A stretch of 64,000 nt of DNA, from assembly GCF_028372415.1 (NCBI RefSeq), contig NC_092875.1:189439522-189503521 (forward strand). The letters run 5' to 3'. Both the position numbers and the translations under genes were made by a program. How positions within the stretch are numbered: the stretch's first letter is position 1; every line of letters starts with the position of its first letter. Below the pieces are notes generated by a model. The model saw only the letters and a list, made by a program, of their open reading frames with translations, was not told where the DNA came from and ran no database searches. The stretch is from Notamacropus eugenii (Eukaryota; Chordata; Mammalia; Diprotodontia; Macropodidae). Positions 32,736-44,532 of the stretch are shown here, piece by piece.

Positions 32736-33560
32736 TACATGTGTCTCTTCAGTTGTTTGTGGTAATGACAGACAGGCAGCATACCTAACCAGAATCCTAG
32801 AACAAAATCATTTCACCTAGCCATTTTCTCTTTCTCTCTCTGACTATTACTATAGCTGCTAACCTGTAGCAAAGTTAACTATTTTTAGTTCAGACTTATT
32901 TAGTTTTTCATTTGGTTCCCTCTCATGGAGGATCTAACTTCTCTGAGTAGATTACTAGAGGCAGAAGGGACAAAGTAAGAGGATCAGACCAGTTCTCAAA
33001 CTGAATAATTAGATCTGGATTGTAAGAAAGCAGCAGGACTGGTTTTGCAATGTCTAGGCATGGGTTTCCTACTACTTTCAAGGTACTGATTCCTTCCTCA
33101 AACTTTTCCTATTATTTCAACCACACTGCCTAAGCCCTTTTTTCACCTACTGATTGGCTCACTTCCTCCTGTTCCTGGGCCGGGTCCATGGCTGTCAAGA
33201 AGGTGTAAGCTGACAGACAGGTCAAGTTGCCCCTAGCAGGGAGTAGTTAGGGACTTTAAAAATCCAGTCCCTTTTGACTCCAAAGCACTAGTTCGACCTC
33301 TTCAGAGGACACACTGTTCTCTGGGTGTCAATTCTACTTAGGCTGATTCAGTTTGGGTCATCTAAACATTTTCTATTCATCTTTACAGATCAGAGAAGCT
33401 TTTCTCCATCAGATCATCTTTGAACATTCAAATAAAATCAGTGATAATCAACCCCATACTTTTTTCCACGTGTCAGCTTTAAAGAACATGTAATTTAAAA
33501 ATGGAACTCATTTAGACAAATATTTATGGAAAACACATGTGTTTTCTCAGGTTGATTTCT
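32736..33560. other. Unassigned non-coding DNA
   Basis: No recognised repeat. 33150-33270 contains a reverse CCAAT-type motif (gattggctca) and, about 100 bp on, tttaaaaat. These are common motifs and not enough for a promoter call. Confidence 0.45.
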
Positions 33561-33565
33561 TGGAA

Positions 33566-33620
33566 GGCAGGAAAGAAGAAAGGAGGGAGGGAAGGGAAGG
33601 AAGGAGAGAATGAAGGAACT
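33566..33620. repeat. GGAA/GGGA purine tract
   Basis: aaagaaggaaggg-type units, about 50 bp. Confidence 0.85.
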
Positions 33621-33739
33621 CAAAAAACAATGAAGAAATAGCAAAGAGTAGTAGTAGACATAACACCAGTCATATTTACAATATATGTCTCACTGAAGGA
33701 AGACATCTCAGCTGAATAACTTCTAATCTGTGTGAACAT

Positions 33740-34270
33740 GCTTGCCTCTGTCTATTTTGTATTACAGCCACAAGAACCCTATTATCTGATCCCACAGAGA
33801 TCTTGTTTAGAGTACACAAAACCTCCCTGGAGGGCTTTCCATTTAAAGAAAGAAGCAAATCAGCAGCATTCTGGTACAAGACTGTAGAAGATGCAAAACA
33901 CGAAATTGATTTTCATTGTGAGAGATGTATGTCATTCATTTGCTTCCCAGTTTTCAGCTCAAGCTCAGCGATGAGGCTCTGCCAAGAGCTGGGAGCTGGC
34001 TTCCAAGAACATCAGGGAAACAACAGCCTTTGCTCGGCCTTCTATTTTTGCCCAGTTTTTTTTTTTTTTTTTAACACTGTAGGGTTTTGGAGGAGAACCG
34101 ACAACATTTTCAATGTGAAGTTCATTCAGTGTTTCTGTGTTGCTACAATTAGATGCTTCAAAAGCATATGTGCTCTCTTCCTCCATTCCAATGTACTTGT
34201 CCTCTCTCATAGGTCACAGACAAAAGCCAAGATAATAAAATTCTCCCCTGATCTCAGGATCTAGATGCAC
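33740..34270. promoter_or_regulatory. Unique block, candidate conserved element
   Basis: Non-repetitive block that holds the longest open frame of the window (153 codons, 33803-34264 forward). The frame spans a poly-T run (FFFFF) and has no recognisable domain, so I do not call it a gene. Conservation is a guess from composition only. Confidence 0.25.
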
Positions 34271-34434
34271 TAGCATTGGGCACATCCCAAGCATCCTAAA
34301 TCTTGTTTTTATTTCCTTTTCATCAGTTATTGGAATTATATTGGAATTAAGCAAACATAGTAGGAATGTGACCTAAGAAAGTATGACAAGACGACTGCTA
34401 CAATTCTTTTTGGGACTCCTATGATTCTTCATCA

Positions 34435-34660
34435 TGGTAGATCTGGAATCAGAGCTTGAGTCTTGACTGTGCCCCCTTCCTACCTATGTGATGTTGTGCA
34501 AGTTATTTAACTTTGCTAAGCTTCATCTGTAAAATGGGTGTAATGCCTGCTTTGCCTCACAGAGTTAGTATAAGAAACAAATGAAATAATGTAGTTGTGG
34601 AAGTTTTGAAAATCACAAAATAGCTGGCACATAGCAAGCATTTTAAAAATACCTAAATTA
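34435..34660 (+). repeat. MIR/Ther-1 SINE, forward
   Basis: gtagatctggaatcagagct, ttgctaagcttcatctgtaa, aaaatgggtgtaatgcctgc, gctggcacatagcaagc. Confidence 0.85.
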
Positions 34661-34664
34661 AAGT

Positions 34665-35034
34665 CATATAATCACAAATACCTAAGTACAAGGTATTATT
34701 TGCTTTACTGTTATAGCTGTTCAGGCTCATTTTCACATGTTTTTAAAATCTGATCAAATCCTGTTTCATACACTATCTATGGCTATTTTTGTGGTTATTA
34801 CCATTAGGCTATGTCTATGCAAAATGAAGTGGATAGCTCAGAAAATTATGTGGCAAATTCAGGCCAAATGAAGCCTAAAAAGTATTAAGACTTTTCATGT
34901 TTGGAATAGACTTGTTCATATCTTGATTGGGAAGGAATTTCTCAGTCTCAATTGATAGTTTAACTCCTTATCTTTCCATTTCATGCCTCCTGGGGAGGCC
35001 CAGTCTTGAAATGCCTCTTGTGATCAAATGAACC
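34665..35034. other. Unassigned non-coding DNA
   Basis: Nothing recognised. Confidence 0.5.
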
Positions 35035-35170
35035 CTACCACCATTTTAAATATGAGGAAACCGAGACTCAGATACATTAAGTGACTTGCCCACAGTCACA
35101 CCACTTAGCAAGCCACCATTTAGACACAAGTCTTCCTAACTCCAAGTCCAGAACTCTAACCATTACACCA
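35035..35170 (-). repeat. MIR SINE fragment, reverse
   Basis: aatatgaggaaaccgagact, gtgacttgcccacagtcaca, ctaactccaagtccagaact. Confidence 0.85.
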
Positions 35171-35445
35171 GAGGTGTCAAACATAGGGCCACATTCCTAA
35201 ACCAGATTAAAATGTAACATGGAAAGATTTTTACAAAATAAATATATAATAGAACATAGATAATGTTAACCTGTTTTTCTAAGTCAATATGAGGTCTGTA
35301 GGAATATTTACATATGTTTTACATTTCTATTTGAATTTAATATCAATGTACTGAGTCATGAGGCCTCTTTCACAATGGAGAAGAGAGATGGTTAATAATT
35401 CTGATACGTGTGTGTATGTGTGTATGTAAGGGGATATCAGGAGTG
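35171..35445. other. Unassigned non-coding DNA
   Basis: Begins with caaacatagggccacattcc, possibly the edge of another old DNA element. Otherwise featureless. Confidence 0.4.
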
Positions 35446-35454
35446 GAATTAGCT

Positions 35455-35712
35455 TGGGTTGTTATTGAGTTGTTCCAGTTGTGTCTGACTTTTTGTGAGC
35501 CCTTTTGGAGTTTTTTGGGGGTTTTTTGGCAGAGATACTGGAGTGGTTTTCCATTTCCTTCTCCAGTTCATTTTACAGATGAGGAAACTGAAGCAAACAG
35601 GGTTAGGTGACTTGCCCAGGGTCACACAGCTAGTAAGTGTCTGAGGCCAGATTCTAACTCATGAAAATAAGACCCCTGATTCCAAGTCCAATGCTCTGTC
35701 CACTGTATAGCT
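35455..35712 (-). repeat. Mar1-type SINE, reverse
   Basis: tgttccagttgtgtctgact, ggagtggttttccatttcct, ttgcccagggtcacacagct, ccactgtatagct. Confidence 0.92.
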
Positions 35713-35944
35713 ACACAGAGATAAATGTAATGATTCTGCGTATGCCTCCAGACCATCAAAGTGCTGTGGACCTAGGAGAGTGGCTGTAGCAGGAAAGTAT
35801 CCAAGAAGCTCCATAGTCACATGGAAATAATTTATATTTCTATATATTATATAGGAGAAAAATTTCAAGGGCTGGGTCCGGGTTCCCCTCTAGGGTTCAG
35901 AATAGCACATTCTGACGTAAATGAAAGAGGTAGGCCCATTTATA

Positions 35945-36210
35945 ACTGAATCACAGAATATCAGAGCTCAAAGGGACTTTATAGATTATCTATATATCTA
36001 TATATATCTATATCTATATATCTAGGTTATCTATATATAATTTATAAAATTTCTCCCCCACACCCTTCACCCCCACCAATTTTGTAGACAAGGAAACTGA
36101 GGCCCAGAATAGGTAAGTGATTTTTCCAAGTTGACAAAGTTGGGTATGAAATACAGCCAAGACTGAAACCTAGGTCTTCTGACTCTAAATCTGGGATTCT
36201 TTCCAATGCA
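35945..36210 (-). repeat. MIR-type SINE, reverse, with (TATC)n insert
   Basis: cagaatatcagagctcaaag, then an ATCTATAT array at about 35985-36040, then acaaggaaactgaggcccag and ctaggtcttctgactctaaa. Confidence 0.8.
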
Positions 36211-37250
36211 CAGTCTACAGAGTGCTCTTTATTGACAGCAGAAAGCACATTTCTATTTCTTACTGAATAGCAGTTGTTATTTTGGTTTTAATGAGGGTAA
36301 TGAGATTTCATTGTGATTCTTCAGTGCCTACTAGGTTATAAAGCCTCTGCCCACTCTATAGCTTGAACTAACTTCACAAATGACATGTTAAAAAAAATGA
36401 CTGCCATATTTATGTTGGATAACCATTTTCCTAGGATAGACTTACTTGTTTTTATCCCATATTTAATAAATGTCCATGGAGTGCTGGACAATGGCCAAGA
36501 CACATAGACAGCCCCTGCCCACTCATAGGCAAGTGTAAAAACAAGCTGGCAAACAGGGATGGAATATGCTTTCCTGACCATTGTGAAAAATCTTTCTTTT
36601 CCAACAGAAGTGTCAACAGAAACTGGGCTCCAGATTCCTTCCAAGAAAGCTACAGAAGACAGAAGCACGCAACCTTGTGTGAATGGCAGAGAAGCATGAC
36701 CTAAGCTGCTTTGAGAGTGACAATCCTAATTCTCTTGGTTCGGAGGGTGCTTCAGTCTGTGGTTGCTGGGGAGCCTGGAGCAAACCATTTAAGCTGTCTT
36801 TCACATCCATGAAATGAGATGACATTCAGATGGTTGTTGTATAGATCAGTGAATGTTTATTAAGATTTGGGAATGCAGAAGGCAACTACATGAATACTAA
36901 GTTATAAATAATACAAACACAACTTGGTTGTAATTATTTTAGAAGGCAGCTAAAAATCTAAATACAGAGATCTGGGATGAGACATTCATTTGATTTTTAA
37001 AATTGTTAAGATGTGTGTTAGGTTTTCTGACCATTATGGAGAACATTGATATATAACATGTCTAATATATACGCCCATATACAAACACGTGCCTATCCAT
37101 GTACAGACACACAAAATCATTGAGTTCCCTAGAGTTTCAAAGAACATGAATAAACATATGGACTGTTCTCTTACACCTACCCCACAAGTCTGAGTATTGA
37201 GGATTTATATAGTTGAGACTATGTGGAGTAAATATGTATAAATTTATATT
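36211..37250. other. Unassigned non-coding DNA
   Basis: Mostly unique. The 110-codon reverse frame at 36336-36668 has no domain that I recognise. Confidence 0.5.
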
Positions 37251-37254
37251 GTGT

Positions 37255-37625
37255 TAATTTATGGCATGCGGCACAGAAGGCTGTTTGCAACTTGCAGTAT
37301 ACTTCTTCCCACGTTTCTGTTGAAATATTCATCTCCCAGTTCCTTCCCGTGTTTTCCTTAGTCTCTCCACAGATGTTTGTGCAGCTTGTGTTAAGAGGAG
37401 TGAATGCATCTTAGAAGTCCATTTGCTTGCATGTAATTTAGGTGAGGAGAACAAGGGCATGGTGAGGATATGGAGGGATTTGAGGCGGTCCTGCTCGCCT
37501 CTGCTACAATGGGCAATTGCTCTGTTAAAGTCATTAATGGTGCTGTACCTACACCACAGACTGCATGTCCTTATTCGCTAAATACCGGTGCAAACTAAGA
37601 GACTTTCACAAGTTGAATTAAATAA
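37255..37625. promoter_or_regulatory. Candidate conserved non-coding element (enhancer-like)
   Basis: Unique, non-repetitive block with more CpGs than its surroundings (gcatgcggca, tgaggcggtcctgctcgcct, ttattcgcta, ataccggtgc, ataacgtt). It holds homeodomain-like cores (cattaatgg near 37532, gaattaaataattcat near 37615). It has no open frame, and its texture is unlike the degraded repeats on either side. Function is inference. Confidence 0.4.
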
Positions 37626-37679
37626 TTCATAACGTTAAAAAACATGGAACTATTAAACCTGCACTGGAGCTTTTCTCTA

Positions 37680-37775
37680 GACACTGAAGCACCATGGGAC
37701 TTGGAGTTAGAAGATCTGGATTTGAGTCCTGACTTAGACAATTATTATATATGTGACCTTAAGCAAGTCTTTGGT
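37680..37775 (+). repeat. MIR-type SINE fragment, forward
   Basis: ttggagttagaagatctgga, tttgagtcctgacttagaca. Confidence 0.7.
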
Positions 37776-37879
37776 GTACATCCCAACTATTTTTTGTCTT
37801 AGTATAACATCTTTATGAGTTTATTTAGCCAGGAAAAATCGTCATCTGTCAGCCACCTTTTTGTTGATGAGTCCTTTGG

Positions 37880-38066
37880 TGGAGGCTAGCTCCAGTCATC
37901 CTGATTCACATCTTGCCACTGGACCCAGATGGCTCCAGAGGAGAGAATGAAGCTGGTGACTTTGCACAGCCCTGCCTCACTTAAATCCAACTCACTTGCA
38001 ATTCATGGTATCACCTTCTTGATGTCATGGTCCTCTTTGAGAACAAAGAACAAATAACGACAATGG
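37880..38066 (+). repeat. RTE-tailed SINE, forward, 3' part
   Basis: ctccagtcatcctgattcac, ggacccagatggctccagag, tgcacagccctgcctcactt, then the tail tcatggtcctctttgagaac and aaagaacaaataacgac. Confidence 0.85.
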
Positions 38067-38069
38067 AGC

Positions 38070-38344
38070 TGATTCTTGGAGGATAACATAATTCATCATA
38101 GGCTAGCACTCAGCTTTTCTTGTGGGATAAGATATGCTTATCTAGAAAAGCCTTCAAGAAATCCAGGTTCATTTCCATGACCTGAGGAGACATCAGAGGA
38201 AGGTTTTAATAGGAGGATTTAGTGACCAAATGTAGTATATTTCTGATAATTAAAAATTATGTTAGGGAGTGAAGCAATGGCAGACCAGTGACATCTACCT
38301 AGAGATTCATACTTTATTAAAAAGTTTCACTCCCTGCCTTTACC
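38070..38344. other. Unassigned non-coding DNA
   Basis: Nothing recognised. Confidence 0.5.
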
Positions 38345-38690
38345 AGAGGACCATACATTTAGAACTGTAAGTGACATTAGAAGTCATTCACTTCAATTTC
38401 CTTATTTTATAAAAGGAACCGAGGTTCCATGACATGATGTTAGGTAACTTGCCAACAGTTACACAGTTAGTAAATATCAGAGGCAGGGCTTGAACTCAGA
38501 TATTCCTAACTCCAACTCTCTATTTGCTGTGAACGAACACTGGATGTGTTCAAGCATTATATGTGTGATTTGGGGCAAGTTACAATCTCTTTAGGCCTCA
38601 GTTTTTCTCTGTATAAAAATGGAGGTATTGGACTAACTGATTTCTAGTGTGCTTTCCAGCTCTAAATCTGTGGTCCTGTAGTCCTAAATT
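38345..38690. repeat. MIR SINE (reverse) and a SINE fragment with CR1-like tail (forward)
   Basis: 38360-38530: aaaaggaaccgaggttccat and agtaaatatcagaggcaggg, reverse MIR. 38560-38690: gtgatttggggcaagttaca and tttccagctctaaatctgtg, forward. Confidence 0.75.
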
Positions 38691-38900
38691 GAATTGTTTC
38701 AAAGTACTAATAATGACTGATTTGAGTTAATCATTTGTCTCTTTCCTTGTGTTGCCTTTGTGTATGTGTGTGCTCACGCTAATAGGTAGGGAAATAGCCC
38801 AGTAAATCCATAAGTTGTCTGATTAATGCCTGATTAATCAGAGAATGCCTTAGAAAGAGAGATTTGAAATATGAATCTTCTAACACAGGACTGATATTTT
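38690..38900. promoter_or_regulatory. Candidate conserved element with TGATTAAT tandem
   Basis: Unique block with two adjacent homeodomain-type TGATTAAT sites (38820-38840). The second is the palindrome CTGATTAATCAG. No coding potential. Regulatory role is inference. Confidence 0.3.
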
Positions 38901-39149
38901 CTTAGATTGAAATCTGCTTATCTGGATTGATAGGGTCACTAAATAGAATCAGGGGTATTTTTAGACTAGCCCTCCAAGAGCAGTACTACTTGCAACTTGA
39001 CTGGCAGGAGACATATTTGGAGATATCTAAAGGATAAACCTAATATACTTTAAGAGCACCTGGAGTTTTAAGTGCCTTCACCTTGCTGCCAGCTGGGTCC
39101 CATCACTACTAATTGGCCACCCCACACATATCTTGTGCTTTGCAGTTAT

Positions 39150-39265
39150 AAGTGGCACCTTTATTTCTCCTTTGATTTTTATTACAACTCTGTGAGGGAG
39201 CAGTGTTAGTATATTATCCCCATTTTACAGGTGAGAAAATGAAGGATCAGAGAGATTAAAGGATT
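39150..39265 (-). repeat. MIR fragment, reverse
   Basis: attacaactctgtgagggag, ccccattttacaggtgagaa. Confidence 0.75.
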
Positions 39266-39589
39266 TATGCAAGCAGTCTGGCACATGGGAAATGCTTCAC
39301 AAAATGCTAGCTCTTATTGATATGTGTTTGTTGACTGACAGACTGACTTTGGACTACAAGCTCTGAGTCCTTTTCAATACACCATGGTGTTTTCAGTGTG
39401 TGCCTACAGATTAGTGTTGGGTCAGTGAAGATGAAAGGCAGCACACTGGGTGAACTGGGAGAGAGGGGAAGGGATTCTATTATTTGGGACTCTTGACATC
39501 TTTGGTATTCTGAAGATTGTTTTGTCATCCCTCACTCATAGGAGTACATTCCCAAAGTGACACCTTGTAGGTGGCTTACTGTTCCCTTC

Positions 39590-39790
39590 TTTCTATTATA
39601 GGGTATTGACTTGGAATCAGGAAACCTAGGATCAAATCTTGACTGCCACTTACCTTGGATGTAACCTTGAGTAAATCACTTTTCTTTGTTGGGTTTCATT
39701 GTCCACACCTGTAAAAAGAAAGGAAAGGAAAGGAAAGGGTTGGCTCAATAGTCTCTAAAGTCTCTTTAAGGTTTTCACCACATGTTTGTA
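39590..39790 (+). repeat. Therian SINE fragment with CR1-like tail and (GGAAA)n
   Basis: ttgacttggaatcaggaaac, tgtaaccttgagtaaatcac, then a short GGAAA array at about 39718-39738 and ttaaggttttcaccacatg. Confidence 0.6.
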
Positions 39791-41275
39791 TGATCATCAT
39801 TATTCCCTTACTTAGGAAAGTGTTAAGATGGGGGGGGGGGTCTAATAAGTGTGTAGAGGAGGGCAAAATCTGTTGTGTTCATCTAAGTCTAAGAAAAATG
39901 GACAATCAGCAGGTGCCATATAAGTGTGTTCATATGTGGCAGGGAAGGAAGCTAGAGAGCCCTGAGCTTTTCTTGCTGGATTTTTCCATATTTAGTGCAA
40001 GCCACAGCTAGTTGTGTGGGTGTATAGTAGAAAGAGGGTTAATGACCCAGGTTCTAATGTCTGTAAAGAGAAAGAACATTTAGCTCATTTTATTCACTAA
40101 AGAAAGGTCCTGTTTATAGCTCTATTGTGAAGGAGAATCATTTGCTAATTTAAGTGAGTAAATGTGTCTTAATTGCAACTCTCTGTCAATAAGTGAAGAT
40201 TGAGTGAACCAGGGTCCTAGTCAGAAAATGAAGGAGTGAGAGTCTCTCTACAAGGGAAATTCAAGCATATCAGCCTTTTCCCTCAGTCATTAGTGATTTT
40301 TAATGAAGGCAGTAGTCACTATTAGTCCAAACAAATAGTTGAATAGAGTTGGGAAGATGTACATAAGAACTTTCCCATTTGTTCTAATTACTATGGGCAC
40401 TTTAAGATGCTTCCTCTGTCTTCTGATGATGCCATCATGCTGCTCACTCCTCTCTGCCAGGTCTGTATTTCACTGGGCGTTGCTTTCTACTGCTACTTTC
40501 TGTTCCTCTGTTGCTTCAGTCGGTGTTCAATTATCCAGCTAACTTCAGGTCTACGTAATAATCTCTCTGCCTACTATTCACTAGGGATTCTATGATTAAT
40601 GAAATTCTTTCTTTTCAGAGGAAGGTTACAGTTCTTTCAGTCATGTCTTTCAGTTGCCTCCAATATCCATGAGGTGGTGCTCATTTGTGTAGGGGACGGC
40701 TACAACTCTTCTAGTCAACATGTGTAGCCTACTTTTTTAGCCATTGGGTCTAAACTATTGTCTGCAGTTATAGTGCTATCTTCACTGCCATCTGCTACTT
40801 TCCCCTCTGTCTCTAAGGAAGGGAATGCTATGGTCAGTAAGCCTCTCCCCTTCAAGGGAAGGTTACAGTACTTTTCATTAAGCTGTCTCAGTCAAGGGCT
40901 ATGAAACTCTTATCCTCCAGCTCTTCCAGCCCAGGGCTATAAAGCTCTTCCTCTCATCCAGGCTCCTCTCAGAATGCAGCAGATGCCCAGGCAAAGATCA
41001 CATATGCTCTTTTAACTTGTCTTTACTATGCTTTCCTCTACTATCACTTCTGAGTCTTAGAAGTTTTATTCATATTTGATTTATTGTCAGAAATCTATCT
41101 TTTTTCTTTGTTTTTATTATGTCTAACTAAATAAAGTAAATGTCCTCGGAACCCTATTTTGTCAAAGATAAAGGAGTTGAGTGAAATTGGTGGGGAAAGA
41201 TTTTTAAGCTCCTCCATTATGCTTTTCTGTACTACGTCAATGGCAAGTGTTAGAAAAGTCTATTGATCTTCATCC
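39790..41275. other. Unassigned non-coding DNA
   Basis: No repeat recognised with confidence. A G11 run lies at about 39830. 40610-41120 has internally recurring phrases (aaggttacagt at 40622 and 40861, agggctat at 40895 and 40933) and an aataaag near 41131. It could be an old interspersed element of unknown class. Confidence 0.4.
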
Positions 41276-41279
41276 TATT

Positions 41280-41495
41280 TCCTCCAAGCAATGAATCACA
41301 GCCTGGTCTTTCTCCGTATATCCACATATAAACTTGCAAGTCTGGCATTGAGGCCTTCTATTATTCAGCTCCAACCTATCTTTCCAAACCTTTTTTGTAG
41401 TCTGTGTTCTAGCCAAAATAGCTTAGAAGCTACTTGCCCAAACTTAACATTCCATCTCTGGCCTCTATGTATTCACCCAAACCATTCTTCCATTT
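41280..41495 (+). repeat. L2 fragment, forward
   Basis: tctggcattgaggccttcta, caacctatctttccaaacct, ctagccaaaatagcttag. Confidence 0.7.
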
Positions 41496-41809
41496 CTAGA
41501 ATCAAAAACAGAATAGTAATTAAGGGAAAATTCAGTTGAGTGGATTCCATAGTCAAGCCTGAGATCCTATGCATGAATGATGACCTCTGGATGCCTTAGA
41601 GAAGGGAGACATTGGGAAGGGAGGCCCTAGCAGAGGAATGCCAAGGTTACGAGCATTAGTCCAGGGCTGTTCAGAGTAGCCACAACATGAAACTGCTAGA
41701 GTATGTATACATAAGTAAAGTATGGGGGCAGTGAGTCACAGGAAGAAAGAACAGTTCTAGATTCGGGCAACACTGAGAGGTACCTTGAGCAAAATGTCTA
41801 GTTGTCTTG

Positions 41810-42085
41810 CCTTTTCCTAAAATTATCTTCCTCCCTATTTCCTCCTCTCAGAATTCTTGTTTTCCTCTGAGGTTCAGCGCAGTTGCTGCCTCCTACATGA
41901 AGGATCGTCTTTCTTCATTGTCCCATTTGTTAAAGTTTAGTTCCTATCCAATTATATGATAATTACTTATTTGTGCACATGTTGTATCCCACACTAAATG
42001 TAAGGTCCTTGCAGGCAGGGACTGTTCCACTTTTGTCATTTTATTCCCAGAGCCACATGCCTTGGTCATATTAGATGAATGAGTT
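41810..42085 (+). repeat. L2 3' end, forward
   Basis: gaggttcagcgcagttgctg, acactaaatgtaaggtcctt, gcaggcagggactgttccac. Confidence 0.75.
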
Positions 42086-42264
42086 GAGTAACTTCAACAT
42101 CCAGGTTGATGACAACCTGACCATCCTATATTGTCACCCTCCAAGTTCTATGGACCATTGCTTCTATGCCATGCACCAGTGGTTCGGTGAGCAAAACTAC
42201 AAATGGGGATTGAAATGAGGAGATGAGGCTGGAAATGTAGCTTGGGAACAAATTATTAAATTAA

Positions 42265-42795
42265 GAATAGATAGATATATAATAAATTTATAAATGCTTA
42301 CTATGTGTCATGCAGTGTACATCCAAGCAAAAAAAAAAAAAAGAGAGAGAGACGTTTCTTACTCTCAAGGAGCTAACATTTTAATTGGGGGAGAATGCAC
42401 ACTAAAAAAAAGAGAATTAGGGATGGAGAGATGGGGAAGGAGTCAGGAGTGGAATGAAGAAAGAAGGGTGCATAGATACCCTGGGTATTTCTGAAAACTT
42501 TGGTCCTAGTCAAGAACTCATCAATCAGAGGGGGAAAGGGAGTCACAGGGGGAGAGGCATTTCCTGGGTAACGCAGCTATTGTTGTGGCTATGACAAAGT
42601 TTGGAGAGTCAGGAGTGGATCCAGAAGAGAAGTAATTAGAAATATAGCCTGTAATTAATATTTTTAGTAGGGAAATGATGCAATAAAAGTGGTGTTTTAG
42701 AATGATTGACTGATGATGGTATGAATTAAAAAGACTGAAGGAGGAAAGGATAGGAGGCAACTGGAGGATTACAAGCACAAGATGATAAGATCTAA
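42265..42795 (-). repeat. L2 3' portion, reverse
   Basis: ataaatgcttactatgtgtc, actctcaaggagctaacatt, then gtgcatagatac and ggaggcaactggaggattac follow reverse L2 order. An A/GA run sits at 42330-42351. Confidence 0.7.
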
Positions 42796-42814
42796 TTCTT
42801 AAACTAAGTTTTTT

Positions 42815-43048
42815 CTTGTTTAGTCATTTTTCAGTTGTGTCTGACTCTTCAGGATTTTCTTGGCAAAGAGACTGGAGTGGTTTGCCATTTCCTTCTCAGA
42901 TCACTTGACAGATGAGGAAACTGAGGCAGAGTTAAGTGACTTGCCCAAGGTCACACAGCTAGTAAGTGCCAAAGATTTGAACTCATGAAGATGGGTCTCC
43001 CTGACTCCAAGCCCAGTACTCTATCCACTGTGCCACCTAGCTGCCCCA
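42815..43048 (-). repeat. Mar1-type SINE, reverse, full length
   Basis: cagttgtgtctgactcttca, ttgccatttccttctcagat, ttgcccaaggtcacacagct, gccacctagctgcccc. Confidence 0.95.
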
Positions 43049-43559
43049 ACAGAGCTAGAAACTTTGATTCAAAAGACCATATATCCTCAATGCAAAGTTC
43101 CCACCTTCAGGACTGGGGTGCAGATTGTTGCTATTCTTGGCAGAGAATACCAGGGAGGACTCTGAAGAAGAAAACAGGGAGATTTTTGGATTTTAAACAG
43201 ATTATAGTCACTTGTGTGTATTTCTCTTCATTTGACAGATATGAGTAATAGACTTCATTTACTAAGAAATCTAAGCACAACTTAAAAACATGCTACTAAT
43301 CTAAATGGGAGGGTATTCTTCACTTTTCAGAATAGACTCAGAGCACCATGTGTGAGAGAACACAACAGAATAGAAACTGATTATGTAAAATGTGAGAGGA
43401 TCTGGAGCATTCTCTGACATGTGGCAGTCCCCATTGGTAAAGGAGAACTGTGTCACTTTGGGTGTTTTATGCCCAAATGACAAGATACAGACAAACATAT
43501 TTATGATACGGCCCAGCATAACACAGTGAGCTTTGCCATACACAGAAGCTGTAATTCTA

Positions 43560-43990
43560 ATAGCTCTTCTTTATATAGTTCTAAGTTTATAAGGTTCTTT
43601 ATGTCCATACGCTATCTCATTTGTTCTTCACTATTGCTTTTGTTGTTCATTCATTTTTAGTCATGTCCGACTCTTCATGACCCCATTGCAACGATACTGG
43701 AGTGGTTTGCCATTTCCTTCTCTAGCTCATTTTACAGATGAGGAAACAGGGTTAAATGACTTGCCCAGGGTCACACAGCTGGTAAATGTCTGAGGCCAGA
43801 TTTGAATTCGGGAAGATGAGTCTTCTTGACTCTAGGCCTGGTACTGTATCTGCTGTGCCACCTAGCTGCTCTTTTCACCACTGTATGATGTGGATATTAT
43901 ATAGGCATTATTCCCATTGTATGGATGAGACAGACTGAGGCTCAGAGAGGTTAAATAAGTTTCCCATAGTTTCATAGTCAACTCTTTCCA
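43560..43990 (-). repeat. MIR SINE, reverse, split by Mar1
   Basis: Left piece ttataaggttctttatgtcc, right piece gacagactgaggctcagaga. The Mar1 at 43640-43874 lies between them. Confidence 0.75.
43640..43874 (-). repeat. Mar1-type SINE, reverse, inside MIR
   Basis: ttgttgttcattcattttta, atgtccgactcttcatgacc, tactggagtggtttgccatt, tgccacctagctgctc. Confidence 0.95.
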
Positions 43991-44279
43991 TACTCCAAAT
44001 CTAGCATTCTTTCCTCTATATATACATCATGTTCCCTCCCACGTTACTGTAGGACATAAAGAGCTGGCAGAAGGAACTGATATCTTGCAGCTGCAGTAGT
44101 CACAGTTAGGAGGAAAAGCAAATGCCATTTTTCTGTTCTTTGTACATATGTTTTGGACGGTAGGCATTGTCTAATGAGGAGGAAGTTACCCCTGCTATCA
44201 GTCTACTGTACCCTTGGGGGACAGAAGAGCCTATTTTGAACCCCCTCTGGGGGTTGCAGGGACAGGGCTCTTCCCTCCT

Positions 44280-44456
44280 TAGATTATAGCATTTCAGAGC
44301 TGGAAGGGATCTTAGCAGTCGTCTTGTTCAAATCTTCCATTTTAAAAGTGAGGAAATGGAGCCCAAGAAAGGGTGGGAGATCTGCGTAGGGACCATAGCA
44401 GTCACAGAACTGTAAACCTGCCTTCTGGTTCCTTAGCTCAGAGCTCTTCCCTCCAG
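44280..44456 (-). repeat. Therian SINE fragment, reverse
   Basis: agcatttcagagctggaagg, agtgaggaaatggagcccaa. Confidence 0.65.
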
Positions 44457-44457
44457 A

Positions 44458-44532
44458 GCAGGGGTGAGGAACCTGCAGGCTCAAGGCCAAATGTGGCCTT
44501 CTGGGACTTTGATTTCCTTTAAGAGTCAAGTC
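44458..44532. mobile_element. hAT-type MITE, left half
   Basis: aggggtgaggaacctgcagg, then ctcaaggccaaatgtggcct. Same family as 9663-9810. Confidence 0.7.

Noticed and set aside
33130-33300. Promoter with CCAAT-type and TATA-like motifs
   Set aside because: Both motifs are expected by chance in AT-rich DNA, and no transcript or exon follows.
33803-34264. Longest open frame in the window (153 codons)
   Set aside because: It spans a poly-T run that codes for phenylalanines, has no recognisable domain, no clear splice or promoter context, and an overlapping reverse frame of similar quality.
36336-36668. 110-codon reverse frame as a possible gene
   Set aside because: No domain, no repeat-independent support and low-complexity content. 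Treated as chance.
40610-41160. Possible solo LTR or other regulatory element because of recurring phrases and an aataaag
   Set aside because: The recurring phrases are short and no element boundaries or duplications could be found.
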